From Pocillopora verrucosa (taxonomy: Eukaryota; Cnidaria; Anthozoa; Scleractinia; Pocilloporidae), in assembly GCF_036669915.1 (NCBI RefSeq), contig NC_089316.1, forward strand, positions 22,411,997 through 22,475,996: a DNA stretch of 64,000 bases, in the 5' to 3' direction. Below are positions 1 through 12,197 of the stretch, one piece after another. Every line of letters begins with the position of its first letter. Within the stretch, counting starts at the first letter, position 1. Under the pieces are notes generated by a model, which searched no databases, was not told the origin of the DNA, and saw only the letters and a program-made list of their open reading frames with translations. The translations under genes and the position numbers were made by a program.

Positions 1-1330
1 CTCGATGCGGCATGATATATTTGGAGAGGTAACAAAAGACAAAAACAAAAATTAAAACTGTTCCAGACTTAAAGATTGCTGGACTTGCGCTATTTCTGAG
101 GATAGTCTTGAATTAATTGCAAATGGGCGATACCGTGACATGATTTCAAAAAACTAATTAGTAGCAGAAGGTCTTACATCTCCATGTTTTAAATAAAACA
201 AATGAACGATAAAATTTATTATTGTAGGCCTGATTGCACCTTAGGCAAACGTAAAGCAGCAATATAAATTTTATTCAAAATTCATTTCGAGAGATTGTCC
301 GTTTTTCCATAGTTATATAATGTTTGCCGCGTCTCTTATAACTGTCACAATTAGTGAAGATGAAGCGTAAAATCATTTTTAGATGTAAATTAAAACTGAT
401 TTTATTTAATGTCACAATTTAAAAGGAAAATAGCAAACAGTTTGCACATTGACTTATTAAAGTCTTGAGTTTGTCAAGATGTCACCTTTATTTGAGCTTT
501 TGTAAAGCCGTGATGTCTCTTTTAAAATGTCCTCGTTCAGTCCGCAGTAAATTAGATTTCGTCATGCTTTGCTTGGCATTGACAAAAAAGTGCAAACTGA
601 GTTACTACATCTTCACACTCAAGTGGTTATATAACAACTAGTGAAAGCATCATTTGTTTTCCAAAAATTAATTGGTATCCACATGATCGGCACAAGGCGA
701 AAATATGATTGCCTCAGCTTGATGGAATCGGTTCCAAGTTTAAATAGGAGAGAACGCGAAGGAAAAACAAGGCGTCTGCAACGAGTTACTTTTCCCTTAC
801 CGGCTCCTGACACTTTTTATTTATTCATTTATTTTTATTTATTTATTTTTTTTAAACAATTTTATTTACAAGACGATCACTTACACTACTTACAGCATTA
901 ATTACACTTACATTGTACTTGCTACTAACACTACTGATACTTATACTTACACAAATTATGCATACACTACAATACGATACATGTATTACAATACTATTAA
1001 CATTAATTTAATTTACAGTTGGCGTGTTTACAAAGTTCTTTTCAATTAAAAGACAATCACAAGTAAACATACAGGTCTCAAAAATGAAGTTAAGTATAAG
1101 TCTAACCTAAAAACAACAGCAGTATGGCTCCTGACACTTCCTTCTAAAAAAAGCTGCTTAAATTATATTTTTATCGTAGACTGCATTCATTAAGCTTTCC
1201 TCTGATGTGTAGTTTGCTAAGATTTTAGTGGAACTAGCGCACGCACGAATTTTTTCCCGAAGGACACCCGCAAATGTGGGAGGTAACCTTAACTAACCCT
1301 AACAGCTTAGAAGTATCACCGGATTTTGGA
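1..1330. other. Array spacer upstream of copy A, no gene seen
   Basis: No supported coding exon. Much of this stretch reappears, diverged, at about 10020-10760 and 34970-35755, so it is part of the duplicated unit rather than unique sequence. The ORFs at 619-901 are short and lie in AT-rich sequence with no domain I recognise. A T-rich low-complexity tract occupies about 820-860. Confidence 0.6.
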
Positions 1331-1835
1331 CGAGAATGTATATAATGGCGTAGTATGTGACTAACACAGTTTACAGACTAGACGATTTCACGCTACTATC
1401 TGCGTCGGTTATTAATTATAATAAACTAGTATATAATTAAGTTATATTAGTGGCGTAAAATTTACATTATATAAATCACCGACTGGAAGAAGTTAGTTAC
1501 TGGCGTAAAATCGGTAATACATATATAGAATAAGATTTTACACCAGTAACTGGCGGCGTAATTTTATTCTGTCAGTAACTTATATATGTAAGATTTTACT
1601 AACTAACAGCGTAATTTTAATTTAGTAACTAACAGCGTAATTTCCTCCAATCGGTAGTGGAAATATGTAAGATTTTACGCAAGTAACTAACAGCGTAAAT
1701 TTTTCCAGTCGGTATATACGCATACTGAGAGATTTTACGCCGTTGGTTAACAGCTTAAAATCTTACAGTATATACACCGACGCAGATAGTGGCGTAAAAT
1801 CGTAGTCTAGTCTAAGACGCCGTCATCTAACTACC
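1331..1835. mobile_element. MITE-like element with 9-bp target duplication
   Basis: The 505-bp insert is flanked by the 9-mer GATTTTGGA at 1322-1330 and 1836-1844. The paralogous spacer at about 11525-11550 carries that 9-mer once with similar flanks on both sides, which acts as an empty site. Subterminal inverted repeats (about 1385-1410 and 1778-1805) share ACTATCTGCGTCGGT. The interior repeats short units built around AACAGCGTAA and GATTTTACGC. A 9-bp duplication fits Mutator-like elements, but the outer ends are poorly inverted, so the superfamily is inferred. No coding sequence inside. Confidence 0.7.
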
Positions 1836-2366
1836 GATTTTGGATTTAATCTGGGTTCCTTTTTAGTACGCTTCGGTGGTATTACAGAGCCGTCTGATTT
1901 TGCCATTATTACTTTGGTTCGACCGGGTTACGCAAATTGCAAACCATACTTCAATCAGAACCGCTTGATACGCTGCCGGAACCTACTAGTGATGCGTTAT
2001 GTTTTGAAATCATGTTATTAACATGATTTCGTCACGGGTCAACTGAAAGGTCGTAAGCTTTAGCGAAGGCAGACGTTGTCACTGATGTATGAAAGACCTC
2101 CCGCAGGGCCAGCTGTGATTTCAAAAACAACCGAATCGCTTTAGCAGACACGTTCACAGGATAATATTTGCATCGAAACATCATAGGAAGATTAAAAATT
2201 ATCGCCAAGGAAGGTGAGAGGGGGAAGGGGCCCATACAAGATTATAAGTTTAAGTCGCAATCAAGCAAAATAAAGATTAGTAGCTGAGGAAACGGCTACA
2301 GAACAAGGCAATCAAGACAACATTATCGATGTGTATGACCTTAACGCGTGAAAATAACCAATTAAG

Positions 2367-2576
2367 GCGTGAATATGAAAGCCATCTTCGTAGTAATGAA
2401 CACAATGAGCAGTAGTGGAAATAGGGCCTGAACCATTTTGTTATTATTGTTACTATTATTATTATTGATTTTTTTTAGTCCTCATTTTCACTACTGCTAA
2501 AAAAGTGTTCATTACTGCGAAGGTCGCTTTCATATTCATATCTTTATCTGTAGTTCATATATTCACAGTCATAGCG
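2367..2576. mobile_element. Short inverted-repeat MITE upstream of copy A
   Basis: The 210-bp insert is flanked by AATTAAG at 2360-2366 and 2577-2583. The matching places upstream of copies B and D lack it; D reads straight through AATTAAGTAGTAGG. Its arms form a long imperfect hairpin (about 2371-2430 against 2480-2538) around an ATT-rich loop. No ORF of its own. Confidence 0.7.
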
Positions 2577-2640
2577 AATTAAGTAGTAAGCAGAACGAAA
2601 AGTGCTCCTGTGGGAATGCTGTGCGCGATGTGACAAGAGG

Positions 2641-2673
2641 AAGTATATATCTGAGGTCACGTATGAGGTAATC
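2641..2673 (+). promoter_or_regulatory. Conserved proximal promoter block of copy A
   Basis: About 110-140 bp before the start codon there is a TATATAT run followed by CTGAGGTCACGTATGAGGTA. The same block precedes copies B, C and D. It combines an AGGTCA-like nuclear-receptor half-site with a TGACGTAA-like CRE half that is altered in A to TGAGGTAA. The role is inferred from position and conservation. Confidence 0.45.
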
Positions 2674-2781
2674 AAATGGAGATTGTAGAAGTTCCTTCCG
2701 CTCCTGCTACACATTCTAGGGACCCCCAAAGCGCTTCAACGAACTCTTACATGAATTTTCACTATTGTATCTTCATTCGCC

Positions 2782-5700
2782 ATGGAAAACAGCGTACGAG
2801 ATACAAAAATGACCACCAGAAAAAGAGACCGAAAAGAAATATTTTACACGTGCTCTTCTACGCTATCGATCATTTCAATTGTTTTAGTGTTTGCTCTGTT
2901 TGTGAGAATAGAAACTGTCACCCGGGACTTGAGGACAACGGACACGAAATTCTCGCTGCAAATTCAGCAAATCCGAGACGTTCTGAAAGAAAGTTCAGCC
3001 TCTTCCCGCGGGAGCGAAAACTTCGACGCATCAAATGGTAAGGTGACTGAGAACTTACTCTGAATTTTTTTAGTTCTTAGACCAAATTTTGTTACTGTGT
3101 ATATATTCTCTTTTATAAAAGCTATATATTGTACGGTATGTGTGTTTTTTGTCTGGACATTGGATAGAAGAACGATAAGATAACGAGCACGATAATTTTA
3201 TCACGCATTTTATTCATGGGCGACTAATGTAATTGTTTAGTATTAATTCCTCAGTCGTTCAAAACTTAACATCAAGACAGGCTCGTGTTTTTATTAATTT
3301 TGTCTACAGCAATGCAAAATTATATTAATTAGGCTAGTAACTTTAATCGCCATAGATATAAGTGAGAACATAATTTCGAGTGAAATTTGGTGTCAATAAG
3401 CACGAGTAAATTTTTTAAAGACAACAAAATTGCTCGCGCCGGTAGGGCAAGTTAAAGCGTGCGTGCGCTATTTGTAATTTGCATTCGTCCTACAACTTTG
3501 CACTCGTGTTTCATGAGAATATATCCGTTTTCAGCGCGTAATTTTTTTTCATGTATATTATACAAACGGAGCAAGTAATGAATAACGAAGCCAATCAGAC
3601 TGCCGAAATTATATTAGAACGCTTTTACAAGATTTATACTACATTAATATGTTAGATTCGTCCGTGAAAAGGCACAACATCAACTATCAAAGGTTCTCGT
3701 TCTATCCCGAAGCATCTGGGCTCGAGTGCGCACGCTTTAAAAATGTCTTTAGACTTTTGCAAATCACCTGACCCAGATTATATCGTCTGTTCCGATGACT
3801 AATGCCGCAATTCTTTTAACTCTTACAAAATTAATAAAGAATATGTCAATATTGAATACAGCCAAAATATACTTGAAACACTAGTCAATGATTTTACTTT
3901 GTTTATTTTAGCGAGCCGATACAAAATTTCGGTTCTTCGTCGCAGCGCGGATACAGTTAACGGCAATGAATCGATTAGGAACTATGACATTGGAGAGGCT
4001 ATCAAGAGATACGTGCGATCGATTATGAAAGGATATATTTGTCAAAGTCCAGACAGGGTTTGCGTGGCAGGGTCCCCCGGACCAATAGGAGCTCGTGGTC
4101 TTCCGGGAAAAAGAGGGCCTAAAGGAATTAGGGGAAAGAAGGGAACGCGAGGAATGGTGGGACCTCCAGGAGAACCGGGAAAGCAAGGCATCAAGGGAGA
4201 TATTGGCCCCAAAGGAGTCAAGGGAGAAAAAGGTAAACAATAACATAACGATAATGATCATAATAATGACAAAAGCAAAACTTATTTTTTTGGAAAAAAA
4301 TATGTGGTCAAATAAAAATACAATGTTAGTTTGTGATGATAGTTTTATTTGGATGTGCTTTTGTTTGATTTTGCAACTTATTCATTTTCATGGGTGTATA
4401 TTTCCTTTCATCATTTCATCGCAACATTGCTTAATGCTTAGCGTGCGCTTTTTGAAGTTACCTTGAAGTTCTGTGTTTGTATGGACTGTTTTTTACAATG
4501 GTATAATAATAATAAAGCCGTTTTCAGCATTGTTGTTAAGTTTACGTTACACATATGATCTTTTATGTGTCCCTATCTAAAGGAGCGATCTTTAATGATT
4601 ATCATTTCATTATTTCCTTTAACTAGCAACTCTTCTTTTCTCAGGAAACCCAGGGACACCTGGACAACCAGGAGCTAAAGGTGAACCAGGCGAGTCCCTA
4701 TCTGCACCAAAGGTGACTGTATCACCGACTTCAGACACTGTTACTGAAAACCAAACTGCTACGTTTTATTGCTCGGCTAATGGCAATCCAACGCCTACCG
4801 TCACCTGGAGTAAAACAGGTGATACGGAACCAATTGCAAGCCCACATAATAAGTTAGAAATCACAAAAGCTACGTATAATGACTCGGGAAATTATGTTTG
4901 CACAGCTAAGAGCATATTGGGTGAGATGCAAAAGCAGGTGAAGCTCCTTGTGGAAGGTAAGCATATTTTGGAGAATGGATTTTTTAACAGCCAGCAATCG
5001 TGACCCTAATGAGTTTATATTTGATTTTTTTTTATTTTTTGGTTGGCGTAACTCTTCACGGAATGTTCGGAAAAGACTTCATTCAAAAAGATTCCTCAGA
5101 AAAAAGTTATCTAACATTTTCTCTTTTAACTTTCCTTAAATGTTTCTTAGCCATGTCTGCGTCAAAAAAAATACAGTCAAAAATATGTCATTGCGCTTGT
5201 TTAAGAGAAAGGATGGGCCAAGCTTACCCCATTTATGCTTGTGCTGGCACTAATCACGCGCATTATTTAATCGGTTCACAGTACATTTAGCGGTAGCTTG
5301 AAGGAAGAGTTTTTAAAGTAACAATTGTTACGGGTAAATTTACTGATTTTTCTGTGTGTTTGCTTGGGCATATTTACGCATAAACGTTTCATGCTAACCA
5401 TTTCCAACTTATTCAAGTTCTTTCGTTCTAGTATTTCAACAAATTAGAAAAGCTACAATAATTTTCTAATTTCCAACTGTTACGTTTTGCTCGTTACTTT
5501 GGTTTCATTATACACCTGTATGTCGGTACTTTGAGGATCATTTCTGTTGAAATTGCATATAAACATAGTGTCAATGCTCTCCCTGGAAATACAATTATAA
5601 GTTTTCATGATCTTTCTGGGAAATTGATTCTCATGGAAGTTGGCAGCTGAGTTTGGGCTCGTAAGTTCGCTTTCCTTTCATAGGATAATTGCTCGCGTTG

Positions 5701-8700
5701 CCGCTTTTTCAGAAATTATTATTACGTCCCACTTTTATTTTCTAAGCTACTCTACCGCAATTAAGAGAGGTGTTCAGATGGCCTAGAGTCTATTTAATCC
5801 GTTCTTTAGTTTTGAAATTCTTTCCCAAACAGAGGGAATACTTAACTAGAATCACTTAGCTTTAAAGAGACATTTTCCGCTTCTTTTGTAACCTTATTAA
5901 GGTATTTTAAATTTAAGGGGCAATAGAGCCACGCGCTCGATAGTACTTAGGAAGTAAATTGTAAAGCTGCGAGCCGATTACATTGATTACGAAGTTAGCT
6001 ACGTCAGAGTTCATATCGGTTTTTTACATAAACTAGAATAAACCTACTGTAAAAAGCTCGCTCGAACCAGATCTCCGTGTACCAGGGAATCGTGACGAGT
6101 TTCCGTCGTCGCTGCCAAGTTGCCTCTACCAAGCTTATTTTTCCCCGTTTTTGTACGTTTCCCACGAAGTCTAGTTTGAGTGCGGGAAAAACTATCGTCA
6201 CAAAGTTTAAAAAAAAGAAGCTTATAGATAGAAATTATCGAGCGTAAAAAGGAAAAATCACACAATCTTAAACGACATCGACTAAAAAGGGTTCCTCGAG
6301 TCGTTGCTTTCAAAGTTTTACTTTGCATCAACGGGTAACGGGCTTCGCGCGCGCTTTTAGCTGCATCTTTTTTCCCTTCAATGAATTTTTTTAGATTCCC
6401 CAGTTTAAAGGGGATGAATTGTACACCAAAATCGTGCAAGAAAAAACTCTAGTTCATCGTACCGTCTTAAGAACATAAGACCATCGCACCTCTTTAGCTA
6501 GTCCATTGATTGAAAATCAGTACTGTTTTATCGGAATGCGCGTGCGCTTATTCGCCTGATTATGTAATTTTTTGCGCAGTATAGGATGCGCAGTGCAATA
6601 CTAAGGAGTTACCGTAACTCTTTATTCATTATAATAATAAGTTTGATAATAGTAATCATGATAATGGTAATGAAATAAAATTTATAACAAATAATTATAA
6701 TATGATGATGATAATTATTTTAAAAATAATACTAACAACGAAGATAATAATGACACTAATGATGAAAATAGTGCAGTTCTATATTTATTTATGGTCTATA
6801 TTCTGTATTTTTTCTCTTATCGTTACTACATTTATAATTTTGTTTGTTTTGTCTTATGCATTTGATTTTACTACCTAGGACCTCTAGAACACTGAGTTTT
6901 TCATTTGGATTTCAGATTAAAATTTTGAATGCTTATTAAATCAATTTAAAACGTAGAAAGAAGGAGATGCAAGTCGAAAAAAAAATATCCCGATTCTCGA
7001 ATTAGTCCTCTAAGAAACTACACGATCCTGGCAAGGGAGAAAAGCTTATTAGTAATCACAGTTTTAAATATGAATGGCTGGAGAGCATAAAAAAAGTATT
7101 GCATTTCCTTGGCAGTTTCGATCCTCAATGGACTTTTTTGTTTGTATCTTTTTCCATCTTAAAATAAAGTAATTTTGTTTGTATCTTTTTCCATCTTAAA
7201 ATAAAGTAAGCCAAGATTTTTTAAGAATTGCTAAGGGAACTTAGATAAAACATTTTTTATTTGTTTTCCTCAGCTCCTCCACGATTTACCAAAATTCCAA
7301 ACAGAGTCATTAGAGTCAATAGAGGTAAAAAAGCATCTGCCTCTTGCCAGGCGTTTGGTTTTCCGACGCCAAAAATAGTTTGGTCAAGAGGACTTGTCCC
7401 GTTACCACAAGGTCGAACAAGTGTCAGTAATGGAACCTTAGACATATCACACTTTGATCCTAAAGATTCTGGTACGTACCGATGTACCGCGTCCAACAAG
7501 CTGGGATCTATCAGTGCTTTGACAACTCTTTATTATATACACAGAGGTATGTCTGAAGAAGATATCCCTTCTTTTCCTGAAAAAGGCTAAGGAGGTTAAT
7601 TGTTGTTGATAAATGAAATCGGTGTACTCAGTCTCAGTCAAAATTACCGAGTAACCCCCTTGACTTCAAAACGGGTTTTTTTTATGATACTTATCTCCCC
7701 TTTTACAACTAACAACGGTTTTAAAGTCTAATACTGCATTCGATTTCAACTTAAAACCTTAAAAAAGTTTGTTTTCTTCTAGTAAGAGGAAAGAGCATGT
7801 TTAAGACTATTAACGCCCCCTTTTTAACGGTAAATTAACAAAACAAATAATTCTCAGATACAAACACGACTAAGAATCGATCAATTTTTAAAAAAGATAC
7901 TCTCTTTTTGTGTTAACTAAAAAGAGTTTAAGGCCGTCTTTACCAACCTTGGTGCAAGTGGAAGATTTGGTCCAACATCACTTGGTAGTCACTACGCTAA
8001 TCAGGATCATGACGGACAAGTTACATTGTCCAGCGGTATTCAACAGTGGACTGTGCCGTACACTGGTGACTACAGAATACAAGCAATAGGAGCAGCAGGA
8101 GGGTATGATTCATACGCTAACAGTGCTCAATACCGAGGGAGAGGAGCAAGAATGATTGGAACATTCCGTTTAAAGGAGGGTGAAGTTATTCAAATACTTG
8201 TCGGTCAAGAAGGAGGAGTAAACGGGCGGAGTCATTCCTCTGGAGGTGGTGGAGGTACATTTGTAGTAAGAGGAGCCTACACATTCTTGATTATAGCCGG
8301 GGGTGGAGGAGGCATAGAATCTGCACGTTCAAGGCATTCAGGATGTGATGCTAGTACTGGTTCATTGGGAAATCCTGGGCACAAGTCATGGTCAGGGGGA
8401 AGCGGTGGACATGGTGCACAGACCGCTGATGCTTATAATTCTGGTAAGTGGGTTTTTTTGATGCTATCACCTATTTCCGAACCAAAGCCTTAATGTAAAG
8501 TATCCGCATATCAATAAATTCTTGTCAGAAAAAAGCGAAAAGTAAAAATTATTGAAGTCAAATTAATTTTATAGCGAACTGTATGGCAATTATCATCGAT
8601 CTCCGCTAATTTTTGTAACTTCTAGTCTAGTCAGTCAAAGAATGAACAATTTTGCCAAGTTCTAAACCTACATGAACAGGTTAGGAAGCGACTGCATACA

Positions 8701-9073
8701 ATTACCATTCTTGTTGTTGTTAACCCTGACAGGTGGCGGTGGCGGAGGTTTCTTCTCCAGTGGCAGAAGTTCAAAGCAGTTTGGCGGTACCTCGGGGTAT
8801 GGTGGAGAAGGTGGCAGAGGATTTATCCAAGGAGCGGTGGGAGGTAGAGCCAAGTTTAACAATGCTGTTGGTGGATTTGGTGGAGGTGGAGGTGCTTACG
8901 GAAATGGAGGAGGCGCAGGAGGAGGAGGAGGATACTCTGGAGGAAGCAGTGGAGATAATGAGGGTAATTCGTGTGGAGGCGGTGGAGGATCTTATAATGC
9001 TGGAAAAAATCAACAAAACGAATGTTGCTATCAATCATCTGGCCATGGTCAGGTGATCATAACCTTACTGTAA
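2782..9073 (+). CDS. Copy A: type II membrane collagen-Ig-Ig-ALK-type glycine-rich protein
   Basis: Six exons: 2782-3037, 3912-4232, 4645-4956, 7274-7546, 7925-8443, 8733-9073; all introns phase 1; 673 aa. The start lies in a CCATGG-type context conserved in the array. Residues 1-19 are basic (KMTTRKRDR), 20-41 a membrane segment, 42-72 coiled-coil-like; basic-side-in predicts N-in, C-out. Cys129 and Cys136 precede 24 Gly-X-Y triplets (139-210), which should trimerise. Ig1 has Cys235, Trp247, Cys278; Ig2 has Cys321, Trp333, Cys367. Residues 388-673 resemble the ALK/LTK glycine-rich domain: [67 protein letters not shown]. The chain ends just after GHGQV with no second membrane segment or kinase. 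Sequons: N104, N228, N271, N349. The biological role is unknown; a surface receptor, ligand or recognition molecule is inference. Confidence 0.88.
3400..3600. repeat. Dispersed repeat in intron 1, present in all four intact copies
   Basis: Sequence with AAAGACAACAAAATT, a GTAGGGCAAG core and repeated TTGCACTCGTGTTACA-type motifs. Equivalent blocks lie at about 12790-12960, 20240-20420 and 27900-28090, and a diverged relative lies in a RagC/D intron at about 56760-57060. It was probably already in intron 1 before the array expanded. Confidence 0.5.
4957..7273. other. Copy A intron 3, no gene; contains simple AT repeat
   Basis: The 2.3-kb intron between the two Ig exons has no supported exon. 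About 6620-6780 is a degenerate ATAAT/GATAAT tract that recurs at similar places in D (about 31455-31560), E (about 35815-35950) and F (about 42370-42520). A 30-bp unit (GTATCTTTTTCCATCTTAAA) is tandemly doubled at about 7143-7207. Confidence 0.55.
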
Positions 9074-9097
9074 AAAAGTACTTTTTGGCATTATTAA

Positions 9098-9934
9098 GAG
9101 AGGTTGTCAGTAATTTTCGAGAATCCAGCGGGATAGATTGTACATTAAAGAACAATATATGCGACAGGCCAATTTCAGCTAAAAACACGTTGACAGAGCT
9201 GGTATCTTTGTAAACAACTCAAAAACTTTACCTAAAACGGTGGTTTTTTAACTTAACAATAAAGGTAGGTTAATTTTTAAGTTAAAATTGATATATTTAA
9301 ATGAATCAAAACTGAAGTAGAGACCAAACACGTCGAGTTTTGTCCCAATGGCGTGCGATTTGCAGTAGGAGTACAGCAAGTAAATGGCCTAACTCCGTGA
9401 AAATGGATGCTATATATTTTGGTCTGGCGCTTGCTTTTCACGGGCCAAAAATAATATTTTTACATGACAAACACGAAGAATTTCTCGTTGAAAAGAGCTC
9501 TTTTATTTTATGTACATTTGTATACCCTAGATGTCATGGTCGTCTGAAATATAGCAAAATTCAGCTTACAAACGGAATAGAAAATATAGTGTACTTTACG
9601 CGGGTGGTTACAAACGAAAGAAAGTTCAGTTGGAGATGAAATATAGTTGCAAAGCTACTCCAAGAGATGAAAAATAACTTATGAAAAAATAAATCCAAGA
9701 TAATTTTTCGTTGTCTTGTACGAGCGTTGTGAAAATGCACTGAAAGCCCAATACAAATTATGCAAATTAGGTACGTTTTGGCCGATTTCGAACTTTCGTA
9801 TTTATTTCCATAATAAAAACTCGCTGGAACTTTTGAATATTATTTTTGAAAACGATTCACCAAAAGGGTCTTTTGGAGCAAATAAAAATTTTTGCTTCTG
9901 TTGCCGAATTCTCGAAAATTATTGATAACCTCTC
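9098..9934. mobile_element. TTAA-flanked DNA element in the 3' flank of copy A
   Basis: The 837-bp insert starts 24 bp after the stop codon of copy A, with TTAA at 9094-9097 and 9935-9938. The ends are inverted repeats of about 27 bp (GAGAGGTTGTCAGTAATTTT against GAGAGGTTATCAATAATTTT on the other strand). Copy D, whose 3' flank is otherwise alignable, has no insert after GGCATCATTAA. A TTAA target is typical of piggyBac-type elements, but no transposase is visible. Two short ORFs (9340-9639, 9716-9925) are unrecognised. Confidence 0.75.
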
Positions 9935-9938
9935 TTAA

Positions 9939-12060
9939 AACACTTAAAGGCTGATCCTGAAGTAAACAATCCTTTTCCCGAGGCGCAGCCGAGGGAAAAC
10001 AATGATCTGTTTATCGACGGAACAGGAGAAAAATCCTTTTTTTAGATTCGATGCGATATCATATTTTTAGAAGGGGTAAAAAAAAAAAAAAACCAAATAA
10101 TATAAATTGCTATTTCTGGGGATAGTCATGAATTAATTGCAAATAGGCGATACCGTGACATGATTTACCAGGAGAAGGTCTAACATCTCGTGTTTCAAAT
10201 AAACAAAATGAAAGATATCATTTCTGGCCTGATTGCAGTCTAGGCAATCTTAAAGCAGCAATACAAATTTCATTCAAAACTCATTTAGAGTATTGCCCGC
10301 TTTTCCTTCCTCGTATAATTTCTGTCTCTCATAATTGTCACAATTAGTGAAAATAAAACGGAAATCATTTCCTAAATGTAAACTTGAAACTGATTTAATT
10401 ACCGTTAGAATTTGAAAGGAAAATAGAGAAGAGTATGCACATTGACTTATTTAAGTCTGACGAGTTTGTTAAGATGTCACCTTTATTTGAGCTTTTGTAA
10501 AGGCGTAATAACTCTTTTCAAATATACTCATTCAGTCTGCAGCAGATTAAATTTCATCATGCTCTGCTTGCATGGCTTTGACAATAAGATGAAAACTGAG
10601 TGAATATATATTTATACTCAAATTGTTATATCATGAGAATCACAACTGATGAAAGCAGCAGTTGTTTTCCAAAAATTAATCAGCATCCACATGATGTACA
10701 ATGCCTCAGCTTGATAGGAAGGGTGCCAAGTTTAAATAGGAGAGCTGTGCTGACAACGTCCTGCATTTTATCCTCCTTTGGATATTTGCGCGAAGAATTT
10801 GGTCAGCATCACTGAAACATTCAATCTTATTGTCCGCTGAACCTAAAAGAAGATGATAACCTCCTTATTTGTTGACCGAAGACTGGAAAACCATAGTTCT
10901 TGATACCACTAAAAAAAAAAAACCGTAACTCAGTGCCCCTCCTCCTCCCCTTAACGTGACGATTGTTTGATATGTATTTTAATTGCTAAAAATTAATAAG
11001 TAAATTTTGTTGCGAAGCTGGTAATTTTTTCATGTACATTATCAGTCCCCCAATTCCCTTGAACGAAGTCTTCAACAGCCAGTGAGAAGTTCTGCTAAAG
11101 TGAAGGGCTGGAAAATAAACTCTAGCTCCGCCCTTAGGCTTGGTTCAATCTACATATTACGCGTATCGAGAGATTGCGTGTTCACCTTAAGAGGCTAGCG
11201 AAGGGTTTATACGTGACGTGTTATTAAGGCCAAAATTAATATGCGATGCGTGTCAGAAAAGCGAGGGTGATTCATGAATTTTTTCAACCAACGTTAGGCG
11301 AGATTTGTCTTCTGAAATATATATGAGCCGTAAATTTTTTTCTTGCATTTCTTCAAAACGTCAAGATTTTCCTGAAACTTCACACACAAGAGTAAGGAGT
11401 TGAAGTTTTCCTTTTTATAAACGTGACGCATGAATTTTTGATGTTTCGCTCATTGAATTCTCCTCTTGGGTCTCGTGACAGGATGCCTAAGATATATTAA
11501 CTAACCCTAACAGCTTGAAAGTATCACTGGATTTTGGACTTTATCTGGGCACCCCTTTAGTACGCCTCAGCGGTATTACAGTGCTGTCTAATTTTGTCAT
11601 TAGTACTTTGGCGCGACCGGGTTACCCAAAACTGCAAACCATACCCCGACCAGAACCGCACTATACTCTGCCGGAACTTACTAGCAGTGCGTGATGTCTT
11701 GAGATCAAATGAAAGGTTGTAAGCTATAGCTAGGGCAGACTTTGTTATTGATGTATGAAAGACCTCCCATAGGTTCAGCTGTGACTACAAAAACAAACGA
11801 ATTGCTTCAGCAGACACGTTCAGAGCATAATATTTCCATCATACGTAAGCAAACATTATCGCCAATGAAGGGGGGAGGGGAGAGGGCTCATACAAGATTA
11901 GAGTTTTAGTAAAAGAATGATCAATAGCTATTGACATGGCTGCAGAACAGGGCAATCAAGACAATAATATCGAGCTTCATGACTTCAAAGCGCGAACATA
12001 AAAAATCAAATAGTAGGCACAACAAAACGTGCTACTGTGGGAATGCTCTGAGAGAGAGGA
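9939..12060. other. Spacer between copies A and B, no gene seen
   Basis: Diverged copy of the unit spacer also found at 1-2640 and 34300-35755. It holds the empty site (about 11525-11550) for the MITE upstream of A. I see no supported exon or RNA gene. Confidence 0.6.
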
Positions 12061-12100
12061 AGTGTATATATCTGAGGTCACGTATGACGTAAATAAGTTA
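12061..12100 (+). promoter_or_regulatory. Conserved proximal promoter block of copy B
   Basis: GTGTATATATCTGAGGTCAC followed by a full TGACGTAA element, about 100-135 bp before the start codon. This is probably the least altered version of the block shared by the four intact copies. Confidence 0.5.
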
Positions 12101-12197
12101 AAGCCGGAAAGGGAAGTTTTCAAATGGAGATGGTCTAAAAGCGCTTCAACTGACCGGAACGTGAATTGAACCTTTCACCATTGTATCTCCATTCGCC

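Noticed and set aside
88-97. Furin cleavage site in the stalk (VVRRS or VLRRS at residues 93-97 of the array proteins)
   Set aside because: Only a dibasic pair without Arg at P4; too weak to call release from the membrane. Coordinates here are residue numbers in the proteins.
2676-3041. + strand ORF overlapping copy A exon 1 in another frame
   Set aside because: Not conserved in B-D and without the membrane segment; the 2782 frame is conserved in all copies.
3400-3600. CRISPR-like or phased repeat array in intron 1
   Set aside because: Repeats are few, diverged and irregularly spaced; this is animal nuclear DNA and the block is a dispersed repeat.
3908-4261. Antisense ORF over the collagen exon, repeated in B, C and D
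   Set aside because: The absence of stops is a by-product of the Gly-X-Y codon pattern; the sense strand has homology, splice sites and phase.
8733-9056. Overlapping + strand ORFs in other frames of the glycine-rich exons (Glu/Val-rich), also at 17608-18003, 33923-34246 and 37822-38145
   Set aside because: They are shifted readings of GGN repeats; the phase from upstream exons and the conserved stop support the glycine frame.
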